Positions 58,797 to 64,000 of a stretch of DNA of 64,000 nucleotides are shown piece after piece. The translations under genes and the position numbers were made by a program. The stretch's first letter is position 1. Each line of letters starts with the position of its first letter. The notes beneath the pieces were generated by a model, which worked only from the letters and a program-made list of their open reading frames with translations, was not told the DNA's origin and ran no database searches. Source of the DNA: Cyprinodon diabolis (lineage: Eukaryota; Chordata; Actinopteri; Cyprinodontiformes; Cyprinodontidae); assembly GCA_030533445.1 (NCBI GenBank), contig CM060076.1:4406501-4470500 (forward strand), in the 5' to 3' direction.

Positions 58797-59594
58797 CTGC
58801 TTCTCTATATGCATTATTATGAAATCAGATATACACACCCCTTTTTTTTTTATTTAGATCTTATTTTCTGAAGGCTACTTATTTATATGCAACAATTTCA
58901 CTATGAAGAGGCCTAAATTCTCTGTGATTTTTGTGATACATCTTCTTACACAACCAAATGTTTAAAACATTTTTAGCCTCATTTGCAGCTTTGTTTTCCC
59001 ATTTGAATGTTTTACTTCTTTATTTTTTACTCTTACCTACAAACTGTTGAACTAATACCGAATAATATGTTTAAACATTAGAAGCATTTTTTTAAGGAAA
59101 ATCAATTTACACTTTTAAAATGTGACCATTTACTATAACTTTGAGGTGGGATGGGTGCTTCGAAGAATACAGCGAATGAATATGGACACACTGCAGAATA
59201 CACTGGAACTGAGTTTTTATTTCTTAATCATCAATATCATAGTAGCAAAATGTTTCTTTTTTATAATATGCAAATTAACAAGCATATTATTTCTTCTGAT
59301 TCAAAACCCTTTTCATTTGAAATGAAATATATTGAGTTTGTATTTCAATTCAGCAAAATATAACTTCAGCTACACATCATGCATAATTTGATTAAAATAC
59401 TTTTCTTCATAAAGCACATTGTAGTACTTATTGTTATAACTTCATCATAAGATGAATTAGCTTTAACAATTTGTTTCCCTTTTTTTCTGAGATTTTCTTT
59501 TCAGGAAGTAACTTTTACTGAAAATTAAAGTCTACAAGAACTGTGATGATTTCATGTTTGTTTTGCTGGGTTTGATTTAACTGGCTCTTCCTCT
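58797..59594. other. AT-rich spacer between pseudogene and gene 3
   Basis: No exon or repeat boundary recognised. The last ~200 bp resemble the sequence downstream of gene 2 (46350-46552), as expected from duplication. Confidence 0.4.
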
Positions 59595-63636
<4,042 letters not shown>

Positions 63637-64000
63637 CTGTAACAAAGTAGAGAGAAATCAGTGGAGTTTACGGAGTTTTAAAAAAGTATTCGCCCTTTAG
63701 GGGGCATTAATATAAAACTCAAAGGACGTGCGTTGGTTGCTTGTTCATTTGAACACCTTTGCATACCTTGCTCCTGTACCTCCCCCATCAATGCTTGTCA
63801 ACAGTAGCTTCATGCCAACAAACTGCACTATTCTTCAATTTAAAGGTAGTGTACGTTACATATAAGCATTACATAGAAAAACACTGTCAATTCCTTACCC
63901 CAATACTTTAATAGAGTAATTCAAATAGGTTATTTATTATATAACAGTCACATAATTTCGACCAATGAAAGCTAAGACCTGAACTTTCTACTGGTCAGAT

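Overview
The window is vertebrate nuclear DNA, almost certainly from a teleost fish. It has multi-exon genes with GT/AG introns and a tandem cluster of CYP2K-type cytochrome P450 genes, a fish-typical subfamily. Fish-typical repeats are dense: a BEL/Pao retrotransposon, Rex3/RTE-like LINEs with (GATG)n tails, an L2-like LINE, sushi-like solo LTRs, Tc1, hAT and CACTA-type DNA elements, and tRNA-derived SINEs. The species cannot be named from the sequence alone. No bacterial operon, CRISPR array, tRNA gene or rRNA gene is visible.

Layout. 1-4256: 5' half of a BEL/Pao retrotransposon on the minus strand. It has one uninterrupted reading frame of at least 1404 codons running off the left edge, with a tRNA-Tyr-type primer-binding site just upstream of the ATG. 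6295-6405: lone terminal exon (ITIM tail) of an Ig-type receptor. 7400-14200: a stack of transposable elements. 14782-20596: a complete seven-exon receptor gene on the plus strand, encoding signal peptide, two Ig domains, a transmembrane segment and two ITIM-like motifs. 20600-26500: repeats plus one orphan P450 exon. 26579-38177: first CYP2K-like gene (minus, nine exons, 516 codons), with introns full of inserted elements. 38178-46552: intergenic, rich in DNA transposons. 46553-53445: second CYP2K-like gene (minus, nine exons, 505 codons). 54263-57036: L2-like LINE inserted inside an older MITE. 57607-58796: decayed CYP2K pseudogene exons. 59595-63636: exons 4-9 of a third CYP2K-like gene whose first three exons lie beyond the right edge.

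How the genes relate. The P450 genes all point the same way and look like a tandem array built by duplication. Genes 2 and 3 are nearly identical from exon 8 leftwards, including intron 8, but differ strongly in exons 4-5. This suggests gene conversion or unequal exchange over the 3' half. Their products should be ER-anchored haem monooxygenases acting on small lipophilic substrates. The Ig receptor and the orphan ITIM exon suggest a second tandem family, of inhibitory immune receptors, to the left of the P450 array.

Most short open frames in the window are shadows inside repeats. Exon boundaries were placed by hand from splice signals, reading phase and family knowledge. No database search was possible.
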